This document shows positions 35,991 through 46,770 of a DNA stretch of 64,000 bases, one piece after another. Origin of the DNA: Sabethes cyaneus (lineage: Eukaryota; Arthropoda; Insecta; Diptera; Culicidae); NCBI RefSeq assembly GCF_943734655.1, contig NC_071353.1:79994909-80058908 (forward strand). The letters are read 5' to 3'. Positions within the stretch are counted from its first letter, which is position 1; every line of letters begins with the position of its first letter. The position numbers and the translations under genes were made by a program. Under the pieces are notes generated by a model. It worked only from the letters and a program-made list of their open reading frames with translations. It was not told where the DNA came from and did no database searches.

Positions 35991-36965
35991 CGGAAATGGA
36001 AGCATCGTTAGACATCGATTTTCCTAGAATTCTAATTGTATGCAATCCCCGATTTGCCTGATTTAAAAAATCTCATTGTTTCTCGCTACCATCCCCCCCC
36101 CCATCGCCTGACATCTTAAGATCAAAATTTTCATTAAATATTTGTAATGGACTAATTCAGAACGGCTGAACCGAAGAAATAAGTTTATATGACGTAATTT
36201 GTTCAATTATTCTCGGCTATAGTGGTAGCCTGCTTAGAGCACTCTAATTTGTTCAATTTGTTATGCGAAGAATTTGATTTGTTTTTAATTTTACAAAACT
36301 GAGTAAAATTTGGAAATTTTTGAAAAATTGTCAGAATAAAACAAAAAATCCGATAGAGTGCCCATTAGTAGCTCTTCGCCAGATTTTAGAACATGTTTTA
36401 ACTTATCATTAATAAAGATAAGACGAATCAGAGGGGACATGTTTTGAGATAATTCATGTTTTATGCTTTTTATTTTGATTTTGCAAAGTTTTTTCTTTCA
36501 GCGTATTCTTTTTTCGAAAATACACTTAATTTCCTTCAACTTTTCCGTTGACGTCATTTTTAACAAATAAAGTAGTTTTCAAGATACATTTAAAAAAAAT
36601 TATTTATAAATACGCCTTTTTGAAAAGTTACTCCAGACGAAAATAATTATATTTCATGGAAAATGAATCCTCGCGTAGCGTCCAACATATCAGCTAAATT
36701 TCATCCCAATAAAAAATATTCGAGACAAACCATCTGTTAGTTGAGCTGGCATTGCTCATATAATGCACTTACACCCCTTTCCTTCCAAGCGAAAACCAAC
36801 TTTTATCTTGCTGATTTTTTTCATGTTTCTAAAACGTCATCAAACGGTAAAATTTTGACGTGAATTTTCTAGCATGCATAAAACCATGCTCAAAGTATCG
36901 TTTGCCACCATTAACTCGATTTTTTCAATTTTGTCACTTACACCCCTTTCCTTCTCACCCCCTCA

Positions 36966-37410
36966 AATATAATATTTGATTGAATTACCAACAGTGGGAA
37001 TGATGAAAATGGATAATAAAGGTAAGAAAAAGCATTACCTTTCATTTGATATATATTGTTTCTGCTTCGGGAGATTATTAGAGCTTCCAAGTGTATTTAT
37101 GGTTACGAACTGATAGGTTATATGTTTGGTTCTTGGCGCAGATGATGCTAATCAAGAAAATAAATCCGTTAGCATTTGAAAACACATTGGAAAACGCTGA
37201 AGACTGAAAATAATTGGTGATTCTCTATCCAGGATATGTAAACTTTACAGCTGACTCTATGTACTTTTGTTTCATGCGGTACAAAATCAAACATTAACAT
37301 TTTTCTACCATAAAGTTAATTAATTCGAATATTTTCACTTACCTTAACGTAGATAAACAAATTTCTTCCAATATTTCGCTATCTAAAATCCTGACAATTG
37401 AAAAGGTTAG
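36966..37410. other. AT-rich stretch, nothing recognised
   Basis: No coding frame, no repeat termini and no similarity to other parts of the window were noticed. Confidence 0.5.
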
Positions 37411-37800
37411 GGTAATTGATCTTGAATGGACCTATTTAGCGCTTTTTAACACCACCACTCGCACTCCTGCTCAGTTTACTCGTCATTTATAAATAATATG
37501 TGGTGATGTTACTATTTGTTGGAAAGTACCACCTTTTTTTTACTTTATCAGTACTTTAAAAATGTATAATTGATGAAACTTTTATTAAATATATCGTTTT
37601 TAGCCAAAGCCTATTTTTGATCTTGAATGGACCCAACATGATCTTGAATTGAACATATTTTTGATTTTGAAATGGACCTAAATTTGGATTGTCATAGTTT
37701 CTTCCATGTCAATGAACAAAATAATAACAAAGAACTTTTTTTTAATAGTACAACTATACTACTGCTATTTATTAATAGGACACAAGGTTGAACAGCTTTT

Positions 37801-38162
37801 ACCTTTCTTATACTCTGTTAGAAAGGTATGAAAGTCGGTTGAAAAATTTGAAATCAGTCACAGTCGCCGAGGGTCTTGTTTTTATGTCAGCCCAACAATT
37901 GAACAATGTTTCAGTGACTTGATATGCGTTATGTATGTATCTGTGTGTGACATTTGTATATTGGAAATTTATTATTACCTGTTGTTCAGATATGGTTGAA
38001 ACGATTTCTACGTCATAAAAAAATTATGTCGCCTATTAGTTTCAAAAATTTAAACCATTCATTAAAAATATGGAATATAACTTGTATTAAACGTAGTTTA
38101 TTAAGTACAGTGGGGTTCGAGTTTTTATTTAGTAACTACATATTTCGAAAGGTCAGACTTTT
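37801..38162 (-). repeat. HF3: third hairpin-family fragment
   Basis: Begins with the hairpin ACCTTTCTTATACTCTGTTA and GAAAGGT, then GTCGGTTGAAAAATTTGAAA and a short TATG/TGTG tract near 37932-37950. Layout follows HF1 and HF2, but the sequence differs from both. It breaks near a GACGTAGGACTACGTC palindrome at 38165. Confidence 0.6.
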
Positions 38163-38904
38163 ACTGACGTAGGACTACGTCTTACTGCAAAGTATCTAGA
38201 GGTTTGCGACAGCCCCTGTCGAACATTTTGAATATAAAACCGTTGCAATCGTGAAAAATTCGTTAATTAGTGGTAATTATTCAATTTTTGACACATTTAT
38301 ATGCAATTTTGACGTAGGACTACGTCTTTGTTTACTATACTGGGACTGGGTAGCACTTTGTAAAAATGGAAATAGAAGTGTAACGTTTGAATGAAAGATT
38401 TCAAATGCTAATAACTACTAAACTACTGAACGAAAATGAACAATTTACATGTCGTTGGATAGATAAAATGACCAGCAATTTTATGGGGGAGTTAGAGACC
38501 AATTTTAAGGAGGGCGTAAGAGGGGGGGCTCCCATAAAAATGAAAGATAAATTTCTTCAAAACTCGAGAACTAATCAAGCAAATGGAACCAAATTTGGCA
38601 TGAGGAGGTTTCAGAAGGCAGGATTTCTTTCTATGGTGAATCGAGACCCCTCCCCTCTTTAAGAGGGGGGCTCATATAAATAATTTACAAATTTTCTTAT
38701 AACTCGAAAACTAAACAAGCAAAAGGAACCAAATTTGGCATGTGGGGGTTATTGAAGGCATGAATTTATTTTATGATGGTTTTAGGATAAGGACTCATAC
38801 AAATAAAACAGAAATTTTTGCGTATAAGCCATATTTTCTGCTATGTAACAAGCGGTAATGAAAGTAAACTAGTAAAATCTTCTTGGAGCAAAAAACAGTG
38901 AATC

Positions 38905-38978
38905 GACTCCGCTAACTTACCTGCCTGTTGCCATTCATGTCAAAAGAGAAGGGCATTCGAAATGCGATGAACGTGCTT
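38905..38978 (+). pseudogene. Histone H3 C-terminal fragment, copy 2
   Basis: GCCATTCATGTCAAAAG at 38930-38946 encodes AIHVKR, matching the H3 segment AIHAKR. The following bases keep GATGAACGTGCT (D-E-R-A end) after a deletion of about 18 bases that removed the ARHI part kept in copy 1. The two copies decayed in different places but retain complementary pieces of the same H3 tail. Confidence 0.75.
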
Positions 38979-39004
38979 TGGCTTTAATGTTATTTGTAAC
39001 CAAT

Positions 39005-39020
39005 GGCCCTTTTAAAGGCC
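39005..39020 (+). promoter_or_regulatory. Histone mRNA 3' stem-loop remnant, copy 2
   Basis: GGCCCTTTTAAAGGCC, identical to 17341-17356 and with identical CCAAT and ACAA flanks, although the coding remnant just upstream has diverged by indels. Confidence 0.75.
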
Positions 39021-39580
39021 ACAAACGAGTAAAAGTAAGATTATTGAAACATGTCAAACTACGCATAATCATTTCAATACAATAATCTGTGGGCTGGTTA
39101 TTCATTACCATTTCAACCTTTATGATGCACACAAGTGATTTTTAAAAGAAATCTATATGTCTCATTGGTTGCAGGCCTTGTACTTATGAACCCCCGTCCA
39201 CGTATTCAATAAAGAATTGAATTTGAATATTTCACTCTACTCTTTTAAAAATTCAATTAAACAATGGCACACACATTTTCGTATAAACATACATATGCCA
39301 GAAATGCAGTTTACATTAGTCCTTGATCTAATGATCTGATATAGTCCTACGTCACCCTTTCGTACAACCCTTAGGGCTGTATACCTTCTAGTTTTTTCAG
39401 TTAAAAAATGGTCTAGATTTTGCCACGGCTTCGATTTTGGCAACATAGGCGACACGCATTTGTTGTCAAATTCGAAATCATACTGTAAATGGTGCTTGAA
39501 AAAATTAGACTTGGTAATTCTACTAGGTTTAAAGGTAAGGTTAGATACAAGGTTTTAATTTTAAATGATAGTCGATGAAG

Positions 39581-39634
39581 AACTGTACCAGATAGAAAAT
39601 AGGTGAACCTTCCTATTTTCTATCTGGTACAGTT
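39581..39634. repeat. Perfect 23-bp hairpin
   Basis: Arm AACTGTACCAGATAGAAAAT+AGG (39581-39603), 8-base loop, exact complement at 39612-39634. The arms are too perfect for an old relic; no flanking duplication was found. Confidence 0.9.
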
Positions 39635-40207
39635 GAATATTTTAGATCTCAGGGTCACTCAATTTCGGTGGACAAGGAGGTATTAATTTTGTCACAAATC
39701 AGAGGGGAGAGGTGCTTAAAGAAAACCTTACATCCCCCAAGAAAAAAATCAGAGGGGTTGTGTATAAGATGCGACCACTGATGACGTAGTACAACGTTAG
39801 TCGGGTTGCATGATTTTGAATATTTTACTAAACTGATTTTTAATCGATCTGTCAATCGATCAAAAGGTGATGTGAAGTCAACCTGCTTACTTATCGGCGG
39901 AATATAAGGTCTTTGCCAAATATTTTTTAAGTTTTTGTCACCCCCCCCTTTGGAAATTGGCTTGAAAAATCGGGGGGCTAAAAAAAATTTGTAGGCTATG
40001 AGTATAAAATCAATTGTCCGTATGCTCTACAGCATGAAAAACTCGAAAAATGAGTGTACTTAACACTTCTAGCACGAAACAGAAATGGAAATTCGAATTC
40101 GTAGTTTCCGAAAATCGTCCAAAAAAATTCTCTCGTTTTTGTCTTCTTTTCGTACCTTTTTGCATGGAAAATAATAACGTATATATTAAAAGCAAGAACA
40201 GATTTGG

Positions 40208-40356
40208 CCCTTGCCCCTACGGCTCCTTGAAGATAGTCGTTCAAAAAAACCATGAATTGCGGTACCATGGATTGGCGCTGGGGGCTTATCCGAATTGAAA
40301 AATTCCAAAACGACATGAAAGAACATTTAATTATCTCGTGTTTGATCCATCCTTTT
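40208..40356 (+). repeat. 150-bp dispersed repeat, copy 2
   Basis: Matches 695-843 in the same orientation with few differences. The surrounding 39640-41380 is AT-rich and has no gene. Confidence 0.75.
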
Positions 40357-41627
40357 TTAGAATCCGAACACATAACAAAATGGCGACAATTAATACATAA
40401 AAGTATGGTTTTTAAGCGAAAAAATTGACTTTAAACATTTCTAAAAAATACAAAAATTACAATATCAAGAAAAAGATGGGTCAAACACTAGATAATTTTG
40501 TTGGCTTTCAAACAAAAAAAGAATCATAAGAATTGCTTGAGCCGTTCTTGAGATATTTATGGTACCGACTTTCAAAATCTGGTTTCGAGAAAAACGACGT
40601 TGAAGTTTTTACTCGTTGTTTAATCGCTCCAGACATGCGTGGTACAAATAGCTGTAACTTTGTCAATATTTGGAATTCATGCAAACGACTTCAAACACAT
40701 ATGGTCAAAATGTTAATCTTTCGAAATAATCAATCAAAAAATTTAGGTTTTAAAAAATTGAAAAGGTACTATGCCCCCTTAACAGAAGGCAGTTAGTATC
40801 CCTCTTATCTTTTGATCCATATTATCTTTTAATCAATGATGGTTAAAATTTTTGTACAATACCGATTTTGTATAAATTAAGTTTATATTATTTTGGGCAT
40901 AAAATGACATATGTTAGCTAACTAATTAGGAAGACTTTTCAAAACTAGAGGCTACAATATACAAACACTATGAAGCAACTACGAAAAAGGATGAGTGATA
41001 GTTAGTTTTATCAATATAATTAAGTTTTTATTTAGGCTATAAATCAAGCCTACTTTCAATATCCCGTGCTTATAGATTAATTATAAACGGAGATACTATA
41101 GTGACAACAAGCAGTTTTATGGAATATACAACGGCGTGTTCGTTGGTGGTAGGCAATGATAGCTACCGGCAGTGATGTCTCGGAGCGCAAAACTAGGTCC
41201 ATTCTAAAATCAATACTAGGTCCATTCAAGATCAAAAAAGGGGTTTAACATTTTTCAAGAATTTGAAGATTTTACTGGTTTTACTGAACTTTTAAATACC
41301 TAAATTGAAATTACACATATTTTAGCATGATTTTAAGAGTATTGTTTTATTTCAAACCAGAAGGGTTCCGGGTAGTAACAGTTTGAAAATACTCTAAGGT
41401 GACTGCCAAAACGCTGAAAAACAGCTACTTTTAAATACGCGGCAATAAAGTAGTTTTGGCTATAATTTTAATTTAATTTTAGTATATTTACGTTCAGAAA
41501 TGATTAAAGATAAACATAAAAGCTAAATACAGTACAAAGACTTGATAATTATATCCTAAAATTCTTATTTAAAAATAGGTCCATTCAAGATCAGAATTCG
41601 ACTAGGTCCATTTCAAAATCATTTACC

Positions 41628-42122
41628 GTAATCAAAAACTACATTTTATTTCAGTTTTTTCAAAAATGCATGGAGTTTGACAGCGATTTTACTTTTTATC
41701 ACTTTTTTTATGCAGCGCCTCTAAGCGGGCGATAGCTTATCAAAAACGCCTATACCATTACAAAATCTGCTAAAATATAAGTTTCAGTCAGTGCCTTAGT
41801 TTAAAAACTACATTGAATATTCCTTGCATAGCTACGCATTGCGCGGTTTGCGCTTTACCAACCCAACAGCAAACATTCTTTTATTTCGTTCAGTAAGAAG
41901 ATCGTTGAACGCAATCATTCGGATTCGCAATCATGGTTCGCAGATGATTCTATCCAACACAATCTTTTGATTCAAACGATTCTAAATGAACCTCGATACA
42001 ACAGTTCCGATCTTGCTTGAATCATTCGCATTCTTTCTGCTGTTGGTCGGCGATTCATCGGTGAATTCACTTTGTAGGGTTCTGTTCGAGAGCTTGCATG
42101 CGAGCGAGAATGATTGAAAGCA
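41628..42122. other. Unassigned 500 bp
   Basis: No coding frame or repeat end was recognised between the TIR elements. Confidence 0.5.
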
Positions 42123-44536
42123 CCCAAGGAACAAAACGGCAGCACCTAAGAGACTAGATGTGGAATAAGAGTTGTCTAGTAGCATCCAGTGTTGAATAAA
42201 CGAATTTGCTGAAGTACGTGCTGTGTAAACGTCATATCCTAGATTTTTTCTAGCTTCTAACCAACATCTACAGTTGTTATGTTTGTGTGGAACAAGAGTT
42301 GATTGAACGTTGTACAATTGTATCAACAGCACCGCTAAAAGCAAGTGTGGAATACTGGTCGCTTAAAGGCATCGAAGAGAATGCATGTCGAATAAGCGCT
42401 GTGCAAACGTATCAGCAGCACCGCTAAGAGAGGTGGAATAAGAGCCGCCTGAGGGCAACCAATAACATAAACAACACTTCGAAATTATTATTAGATCCTC
42501 TTTATTACACATGTCAGGAAACAAATAAATTACTCAGCTTTTTTCAATTTTAAAACAAAGCACTTCTCGCCCTTAAAAACTATATTCGCACAAAGAAACT
42601 TTCCGAAATCCTACCGCATACATTTCGTATAGCAGGAGAACTGGAAACGATACATGTCTCAATTTCGTACGTTTCGTCGATAGCTCAGTCAAAAATATAC
42701 TTTACAATGCCAAACAAAAGAACCGTGGGGAAGAAACACTTGGTCTTGGGACCAACGATTCCATTGCGGGATCATTGTATACTAGACCTGCGAATCCAAA
42801 TCGTTCACTATACAAATCGCTGGGTAGTAGATTTACACAGCACCATCAAACACCTACAAAAAGTACTCAGATTTTCGACAATTTACACTCTGTTTATTTA
42901 TCGCTCTGAAAGTTATCACTAAAACAACTGTGGAATAGGTATGGAATAAGAGTAGAATTAATGTTGCGGAAACGTATCAGCAGCAATGCTAAGAGCGGGT
43001 GTGGAATACCGGTTGCTTAAAGGCAACCATGGAAATGCATGTCTAATAAACGTTGTGCAAACGCATCAGCAGCTCGTCAGCAGCATTGCTGACAGCAAGT
43101 GTGAAATAAAAGTGGAATAAGTGTGGAATGAGCGTTGCGCAAACGTATCAGCCGCATTGTTGAGAGCAAGTGTGGTGAAAGAGTAGAATAAGAGTGGAAT
43201 GAATGTTGCGCAAACGTTGCTAAAAGGAAGTCTTTAATAAGAGTCTAATAATTGTAGTACAAACACAAACGTATCAGTAGCAGCATCACTAAGAACAGGT
43301 GTGAAATAAAAAGTGCTTGATGGCAGCCAATAACACCAATAACTTGAATGACACTTTGAACTTTACATTTTATACTTCTTATATATATTATTCCCACTTT
43401 ATTTTTTTGAAAGATCAATAGAAAAAAATTATATCCCAGAAATATTTTCTTCGCAAGTGGATTAATACAACAGTAAACTTATACTACCGAACTCGCAATG
43501 GATTCGCTAAACGAGATGAATCCAGTGGCGATGCCACCACTGCTGGTAGTGCCACAATCGCATGGCCAGCTTCCGCTGCCGCTGCGCGAAAACCCCACTC
43601 CTTCTCTTGCCATCCGCTGCTGTGTTTTTGGATGAAAAACCTTGAATCCGACCCGATGACAATTAGATGTGCACAGGCAGCGAGCGGGTTACAGCAGCAA
43701 TAAGCTCCGGACTATCGGTGATGACGGAATGACAAAAGTAATCCTCCTCTGCGGCACTAGCACGAACCACTCCTGCTGCTAACTAATCACAAATGAACAG
43801 CCGCAAACATTGTTCGCAGCTAGTACAAATAGTTTATAACTGTTTTATATGTGCTGAATAAAGGTTTCTAGCGTAATTTGTACAGCAGGTGCCTAACATG
43901 ATTTAAGAAGCTACTCTTCAGCGCTTAAATATCTTTTAGCCGAGGTTTGTTTCTCGCTTGACAAACTTAAACTTGTAAATCTACATCGGCTAAAAACTCG
44001 GCGCCTGTCATATGTCAGATTATCTCAGATGCGTTCGTCGACGGCTTCCGACCCACAGGATATAAGTTCGAATCTGGATGAGTGAAAAAGTAAAATGGCG
44101 GGCTAGATGAATTTTGAGACAATCAATGATTTCCTACTAAGTCTCTCATATAAATCATAATAATAATATGAATACAAAAATGGGCATGAAAATAACGAAA
44201 CCCACAAAATAATATAAATACTTCCTACATATATTTTTCTTTTTGCTTGTTTAAATGTTGAACTGCTGTGGAATAAACGTAGTTTCAGTGCCATCAGCAG
44301 TAGTTTAATAAACATACCTATACGTACTGAATAAACGTTTTACTATGCGTTGCGTAACAGTTATACAAACGCATCTTCCACGCCCATAACCAGCACTGTG
44401 CTGTTTAAATTCTCCAAAACCCACTGGATAAGCATTGAACAGTGGTGTTTAGACATACTTGAAAAGCAGCTATAAAGCACATGCTGAATAAAAGCTGTCG
44501 GTTAAACGTTTAATAAGCAAAAATTGTTCCTTGGGC
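42123..44536. mobile_element. 2.4 kb element with CCCAAGGAACAA inverted ends and tandem units
   Basis: CCCAAGGAACAAAA at 42123-42136 is inverted at the right end (TTGTTCCTTGGG, 44525-44536). Between them, degenerate units of about 60-80 bp repeat many times (42160-42460, 42930-43340, 44260-44510), each with GTGTGGAATAAGAGT, GCAAACGTATCAGCAGCA and GCTAAGAGC. A different, codon-like stretch lies at 43498. No target duplication or transposase was identified. Confidence 0.6.
43498..43635 (+). other. Small open frame of 45 codons inside the tandem-unit element
   Basis: Starts MDSLNEMNPVAMPPLLVVPQ, is rich in Pro and Leu, and ends at TGA. Base composition is GC-richer than the flanks and looks codon-like. 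It could be a captured exon start or chance. No function is assigned. Confidence 0.25.
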
Positions 44537-44599
44537 AATACTTCGAAGCAAGCAATATATTCAGCAAAAATAATGTGAGTGATTGAATTTTTCCATGCT

Positions 44600-45607
44600 T
44601 GCCTCCTACCAAATGGGTGTGGGATCTCAAACCATCATAAAATAAATTCACGGCTCCCAGAATCCCCACATGCCAAATTTGGTTCCATTTGCTTGATTAG
44701 TTCTCGAGTTATGAGCAAATTTGTGGTTCATTTGTATGGGATCCCCCATTCTTAAAAAAGGCAGGGGTCCTAATTCACTATCCACCTTTTCGCGTGCCTA
44801 ATGGTGGCTAGTGGGTACACTTTTCGACAACGTTTATTTGCTTTTGGGAACCCCGCTCACGTACGCTTGAAAGTTCTACAACAACAATCAATGCTGGAAA
44901 TATCAACTTTACGTGAATAAAGTTGCCAAAGCCATGCTAACGTTTTCCAAAAGCTGCACCCACTAGCCGCCATTACGCACGCGAAAAGGTCGATAGAAAA
45001 AAATCCTGCCTCCACAAACTCCCACATGCCAAATTAGGTTCCATTTGCTTAATCAGTTCTCGAGTTATGAGGAAATTTGTGTTTCATTTGTATAGCAGCC
45101 CCCCTGTTAAAAGACGGATGGGTCGCAGTACACCATAGAAAAAAATCCTGCCTTTTAAAACCCCTACATGCTAAATGTGGTTCCATTTGCTTGATTAGTT
45201 CTCGAGTTATGAGGAATGAGGAAATCATTTGTATGGGAGCCCCCCCTCTTAGAAGGGGAAGGGGTCTCAGCACACCATAGAAAAAAATTCTGCCTTCTAA
45301 AACCCCCACATGCCAAATTTGGCTCCCTTTGCTTGATTAATTCTTGACTTTTGAAGTAATTTGTGTTTCATTTATATAGGAGCTCTCCGTCTTACGCCCT
45401 CCATAATATTTATCTCTTACCCCCTCCATCTCCATAAAATTGCTGGTCTTTTTATCTATCCAACGACATATAAATGGTTTAGTTTCGTTCAGTAGTTTAG
45501 TAGTTATTATCATTTGAAATCTTTCATTCAAACGTTACACTTCTATTTTCGTTTTTACAAAGTGCTACCCAGCCCCAGTATAGTAAACAAAGACGTAGTC
45601 CTACGTC
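44600..45607 (-). repeat. Dispersed ~100-bp units ending in GACGTAGTCCTACGTC
   Basis: Several units with CAAATTTGGTTCCATTTGCT and TCTCGAGTTATGAGGA, followed by sequence matching the inverted start of the histone-bearing TIR family (CAAACGTTACACTTCTATTT and the palindrome at 45592-45607). The H3 part is absent, so this is a partial or different subfamily copy in inverted orientation. Confidence 0.65.
44781..44993. mobile_element. 213-bp TA-flanked MITE
   Basis: TCCACCTTTTCGCGTGCCTA start, GCACGCGAAAAGGTCGA end, TA on both sides (44779-44780, 44994-44995). Same length as the nested copy at 34179-34391. It interrupts one unit of the dispersed repeat. Confidence 0.85.
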
Positions 45608-46151
45608 AAAAGCATGTATTGCAACATGGCCAAACCGCGGCGCTCCACGGTGGTCCCATTGGTATCAGGACACGCGTTTTTTTAATTGCGCCGAAATGGT
45701 TGATTATACTGGTTAAGTATGTTCAGAGAAATTTCTCAGCGTTAAAAGCTCTTTCATATGGCATGAACGATTATTTGATTAATCCCCCTAAAAGTAAGAT
45801 GAAAAATTTATTTTTTGAACAGTAAGAGATACATCAAAACAAAGTTCTACAAAATTTTTGAAAAGATTATTATAAAGAACTTTGCCAAAGAAAGTAACCT
45901 TCTAGCTATTATAGTTTTAGAGATAAAGAACAATTTTTGTGGAGACTTTACGAAAATCAATTTTTTGACAACAGTTCTTTCTACAGTATTTATACGCATT
46001 TGACATGTTCGGCAAAGATTTTCTAACAGTCACATTACATACTTTTCTAGAATATAGTAACTTGCTATCGTCAATATTTGCGGAGAAAATTAAACTTTTC
46101 GTTTAAAAATTGTACAATTTTCAACAGCAATAACTCCCAAACATGCAAATA
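45608..46151 (+). repeat. Repeat flank, left inverted copy
   Basis: From 45791 to about 46075 the sequence is the inverted counterpart of 63730-64000, more than 95% identical by eye. It resembles part of HF1 (TAAAGAAC...GCCAAAGAAAGTAACCTTCT against HF1 near 12630-12690), so it may be a diverged hairpin-family member. The 45815-46003 frame is not a gene. Confidence 0.7.
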
Positions 46152-46181
46152 AGGTACCCCGGGGCAACTGGGAATACAGGG
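46152..46181. mobile_element. Left end of a TIR element split by the LTR retrotransposon
   Basis: GGTACCCCGGGGCAACTGGG pairs, inverted, with GGTGTACC at 63346-63353 (inverted: GGTACACCGGGGCAAGTGGG). The LTR element sits between this end and the body at 62072. Confidence 0.65.
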
Positions 46182-46755
46182 TGAAGCGACCCTCATTTCC
46201 CGCTGTAACGCTATATTTACGCATTTTCATCTAGCCGAGCCCGGATGAATCAACCCCGGTCGGCTAAGAACATAAATTCCGCATTCTATTCGATTGCCCG
46301 CGCCGGTCAGTGACTCGATCGAGCGACGGCGCCGGTAGGGCAAAGTACTCCAATGAAAAACAGCCCGTTTTGCACCATTCTAGGTTAATGAACGCGCAAG
46401 TTTCTTAACCTGCCGTAACGAACGTTTTGCCGACTAAGGCAAACAACGAAGCGCGGGACGGTTTGTTGACAAAAAACAAAGTTCCCGCGCGAGGGGCTAA
46501 AATGTATGCGCGAGAGAGAAGCTCAACGGACAGCGTGAGGTCTGCCGCTAGGCAGAATAGGACGGAACTACCTCGAGGAGGAGGAGTTTCCTTAGGGAAA
46601 ATAGTCTTTAGCGAGTAAGTATTAACTTTGTGATTTTTGAATAAATGAATTCGGATTTGGCACGCTGACCCGTCTGGTCGGTAGTGCGATTAAAAAAAAA
46701 ACGGTGTTTTAGAAAAACGGAAAGAAAAAGTAGTCCGGAAAAATCCGGCGATACA
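46182..46755 (+). repeat. 5' LTR
   Basis: TGAAGCGACCCTCATTTCCC start and CCGGCGATACA end. It should hold the promoter and poly-A signals. A 63-codon frame (46427-46618) is repeated in the 3' LTR and shows no known domain. Confidence 0.92.
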
Positions 46756-46758
46756 TCG

Positions 46759-46770
46759 TGGTGACAGCGA
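46759..46770 (+). promoter_or_regulatory. Probable tRNA primer-binding site
   Basis: TGGTGACAGCGA starts three bases after the LTR, the expected place, and its TGG pairs with a tRNA CCA end. The tRNA is not identified from sequence alone. Confidence 0.6.

Larger units (their letters stand above)
34461..36965. mobile_element. 2.5 kb TIR element with AAGGGGTGTAAGTGAC ends
   Basis: Left end TGAGTGGGTCAGAAGGAAAG then GGGTGTAAGTGACAAAA. The right end is the inverted equivalent with about three mismatches over 37 bp. Extra copies of the CACTTACACCCCTTTCCTTC motif lie inside (about 34680-34770, 36768-36790). No transposase frame. The interior holds tandem units and a SINE. Confidence 0.7.
38311..39354. 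mobile_element. TIR element carrying a histone H3 3' end, copy 2
   Basis: Left end GACGTAGGACTACGTC (38311-38326), right end GATATAGTCCTACGTCAC (39337-39354). It aligns along its length with 16627-17668 in the same orientation. Histone H3 remnant and stem-loop are at 38905-39020. A flanking CCCTTTCGTACAACCCTTAG follows the right end in both copies, so the true boundary may lie slightly further out. Confidence 0.75.
37411..41627. mobile_element. 4.2 kb TIR element with GGTCCATT-type ends
   Basis: Left end GGTAATTGATCTTGAATGGA; the right end reads, inverted, GGTAAATGATTTTGAAATGG. The motif (GATCTTGAATGGACC) recurs two or three times near each end (37415, 37618-37680, 41200-41225, 41575-41620). 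The last 250 bp are nearly identical to 15003-15250. No transposase survives. The interior contains an HF3 fragment, the second histone-bearing element and a 150-bp repeat. Confidence 0.7.

Noticed and set aside
44020..44090. Possible pol III B-box (AAGTTCGAATCTGG)
   Set aside because: No matching A-box at the right distance and no SINE body or tail found.
45815..46003. 62-codon frame found in both inverted flanks
   Set aside because: It is part of a dispersed repeat; conservation comes from recent duplication, and similar sequence in HF1 is not open.
46427..46618. 63-codon frame repeated identically at 61745-61936
   Set aside because: It lies in both LTRs; identity reflects LTR duplication and no domain is recognisable.
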